Shown: in pieces, positions 6,591 to 7,850 of the stretch
Numbering within the stretch: the first letter of the stretch is position 1
How the letters are laid out: every line of letters starts with the position of its first letter
Assembly (NCBI GenBank): GCA_016763235.1
Contig: JAESUE010000398.1
Location: 1-7,850, forward strand
Reading direction: 5' to 3'
Source: Pseudomonadales bacterium
GTDB taxonomy: Bacteria; Pseudomonadota; Gammaproteobacteria; Pseudomonadales; UBA3067
DNA: 7,850 nt
Notes under the pieces: model-generated
Told to the model about the DNA's origin: nothing
Seen by the model: only the letters and a program-made list of their open reading frames with translations
Database searches by the model: none
Made by a program: the position numbers and the translations under genes

Positions 6591-7850
6591 CTCTACGGTT
6601 TCAAGGTATTCCGGCACGCTGGCCTTCAAGCCCAGCTCATCGCAAATACGTAAGCGCAGGCAGTCTGCCGCCTCTGGCTCGCCATGGGTAATAAATACCT
6701 GCTTTGAGCTGTGATTGAAATTCGCCAGCCAGCTTATAAGCTCGTCGCTGTCTGCGTGGGCGGAAAGGTTGTCCAAGTTATGTACCTTGGCCCTCACATC
6801 ATAATAAGCACCGTGTATTTTTACTTTTTTAGCACCGCCTACCATGCTTGCACCCCGCGTTCCTGGTGCCTGAAAACCTGCAAATACAATGCTGTTACGG
6901 TGGTTCGCCAACATGCTTTTCAAGTGGTGCAATACTCGCCCACCGCTGGCCATGCCGCTGGCAGATATAATAATACGTGGAAAACTCTGCTCATTGATTT
7001 CGATGGACTCTTCTACGCTACGAACGTAACGCACATTATCATCAATAAAGTGGCAGTCATCCTCGCTTAAGCGCACCTGCTGGCTACAGTTAAACAGCAG
7101 CTTTGTCGCGCTGATAGCCATCGGACTATTGAGATAGATAGGGATATTGGGGATACGCTCTTCAGCCTTTAACTTTGTAATCAGATAAAGTAGCGCTTGC
7201 GCTCGCCCCACTGCAAAGGAGGGGATCAAAACACTGCCACCACGAGCAACGGTAGCGGAAATAATACTCGCCAGCTGATCTTCTGGATCACCTTGTTCAT
7301 GCCGGCGATTTCCGTAAGTGGATTCCACCACAATATAATCCGCTTTGCTAAGCGCTTGAGGTGGGTACATGACGGAGTCGATTTGTCGGCCCAAGTCGCC
7401 ACTGAAAACGATAGTTTTACCTTCAACGCTAAGCGTTAATGAGGCGGCACCTAGAATATGCCCCGCTGGCGTAAAACTTACCTTAAGCCCTTGGCAGATG
7501 TTGATAGGCTCATCAAAATTGACCGCTTCAAAATGGGCTAACGCCGCCTTACCATCCTCTGCGGTGTAAAGAGGCAAAGCCGGTTTATGCTTACTGAAAC
7601 CTTTTCTATTTGCGTAACGGGCATCTTCTTCAAGAAGGTGGCCTGAATCGGGAAGCAAAATAGAACACAAAGCTTTGGTGCCTTGCGTAGAATAAATTTT
7701 ACCTTTGTAGCCCGCTTTTATAAGCGCGGGAATATACCCACTGTGATCCACATGGGCGTGGGTGAGTAATACCGCATCAATATTTTCTGGGTGGAAGGGA
7801 GGCGGCTGCCAGTTGCGACGCCGGTGATTTTTCACTCCCTGATACATGCC
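6585..7850 (-). CDS. Beta-CASP metallo-beta-lactamase-fold RNA nuclease (5' end cut by window edge)
   Basis: The frame is open from the right edge to TGA 6587-6585. The first visible Met (7847) falls within GMYQG, which in this family lies inside the first metal-fold strands (DCGMFQG). The true start is therefore about 30-40 residues beyond the window. Counting from that Met, the metal and beta-CASP motifs are all present: HAHVDH (30-35), His130 in PAGHILGA, Asp151 in SGDLG, Glu175 in VVESTYGNR (motif A), ISASGMASGGR (294-304), His364 in LSAHAD (motif B) and His388 in ITHGE (motif C). A histidine in motif C is typical of RNA-acting members (CPSF-73, RNase J and the YsxL-like exonuclease group) rather than DNA-repair ones. 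The C-terminal part matches the RNA-metabolising MBL (RMMBL) segment. It is predicted to be a zinc-dependent RNA endo- or exonuclease. It is not clearly RNase J, which is longer and has an extra C-terminal domain. Confidence 0.93.
   Translation of the reverse strand, partial: GMYQGVKNHRRRNWQPPPFHPENIDAVLLTHAHVDHSGYIPALIKAGYKGKIYSTQGTKALCSILLPDSGHLLEEDARYANRKGFSKHKPALPLYTAEDGKAALAHFEAVNFDEPINICQGLKVSFTPAGHILGAASLTLSVEGKTIVFSGDLGRQIDSVMYPPQALSKADYIVVESTYGNRRHEQGDPEDQLASIISATVARGGSVLIPSFAVGRAQALLYLITKLKAEERIPNIPIYLNSPMAISATKLLFNCSQQVRLSEDDCHFIDDNVRYVRSVEESIEINEQSFPRIIISASGMASGGRVLHHLKSMLANHRNSIVFAGFQAPGTRGASMVGGAKKVKIHGAYYDVRAKVHNLDNLSAHADSDELISWLANFNHSSKQVFITHGEPEAADCLRLRICDELGLKASVPEYLETVEL

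Noticed and set aside
1..7850. Defence system, mobile element, CRISPR array or novel biosynthetic cluster
   Set aside because: All long frames belong to known housekeeping families. There are no transposase, integrase, terminal inverted repeat or spaced-repeat signals, and composition looks even by eye.

Overview
The window looks like chromosomal housekeeping DNA from a moderate-GC gammaproteobacterium. The gene set hemC-hemD-hemX-hemY and the protein family sequences are typical of that class. A marine Cellvibrionales/Alteromonadales-like lineage is my guess, not something the sequence proves. I see no tRNA, rRNA, CRISPR array, insertion sequence, phage or plasmid gene, and no new multi-gene system.

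Layout. Five genes run leftward on the minus strand in the order argH (5891-4476), hemC (4479-3562), hemD (about 3464-2667), hemX (2420-1195) and hemY (1198 to beyond base 1). argH/hemC and hemX/hemY each overlap by the 4-base ATGA junction. hemC and hemD are separated by about 100 bases, and hemD and hemX by about 245 AT-rich bases carrying short tandem repeats. To the right, thpR (6057-6590) runs on the plus strand, divergent from argH. It meets a leftward beta-CASP metallo-beta-lactamase RNA nuclease gene (7850-6585) tail to tail, with a 6-base overlap. hemY lacks its extreme C-terminus and the nuclease gene lacks its N-terminus because of the window edges.

How the genes work together. HemC polymerises porphobilinogen to hydroxymethylbilane and HemD closes it to uroporphyrinogen III, the precursor of heme, siroheme and cobalamin. 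HemX and HemY are inner-membrane proteins that usually accompany hemCD. ArgH makes arginine and fumarate. The argH-hemC overlap suggests that arginine and tetrapyrrole synthesis are cotranscribed here. ThpR and the beta-CASP protein are both predicted to act on RNA.

The most notable feature is hemX. Its reading frame breaks at a run of seven A residues (minus strand; T run at 2178-2184). The zero frame hits a TAG stop straight after the run, while the -1 frame carries on with the rest of a normal HemX. The site reads A AAA AAA TAG and is followed by a potential hairpin. It may be programmed frameshifting or transcriptional slippage, a real indel mutation, or a one-base sequencing error. The sequence alone cannot decide which.
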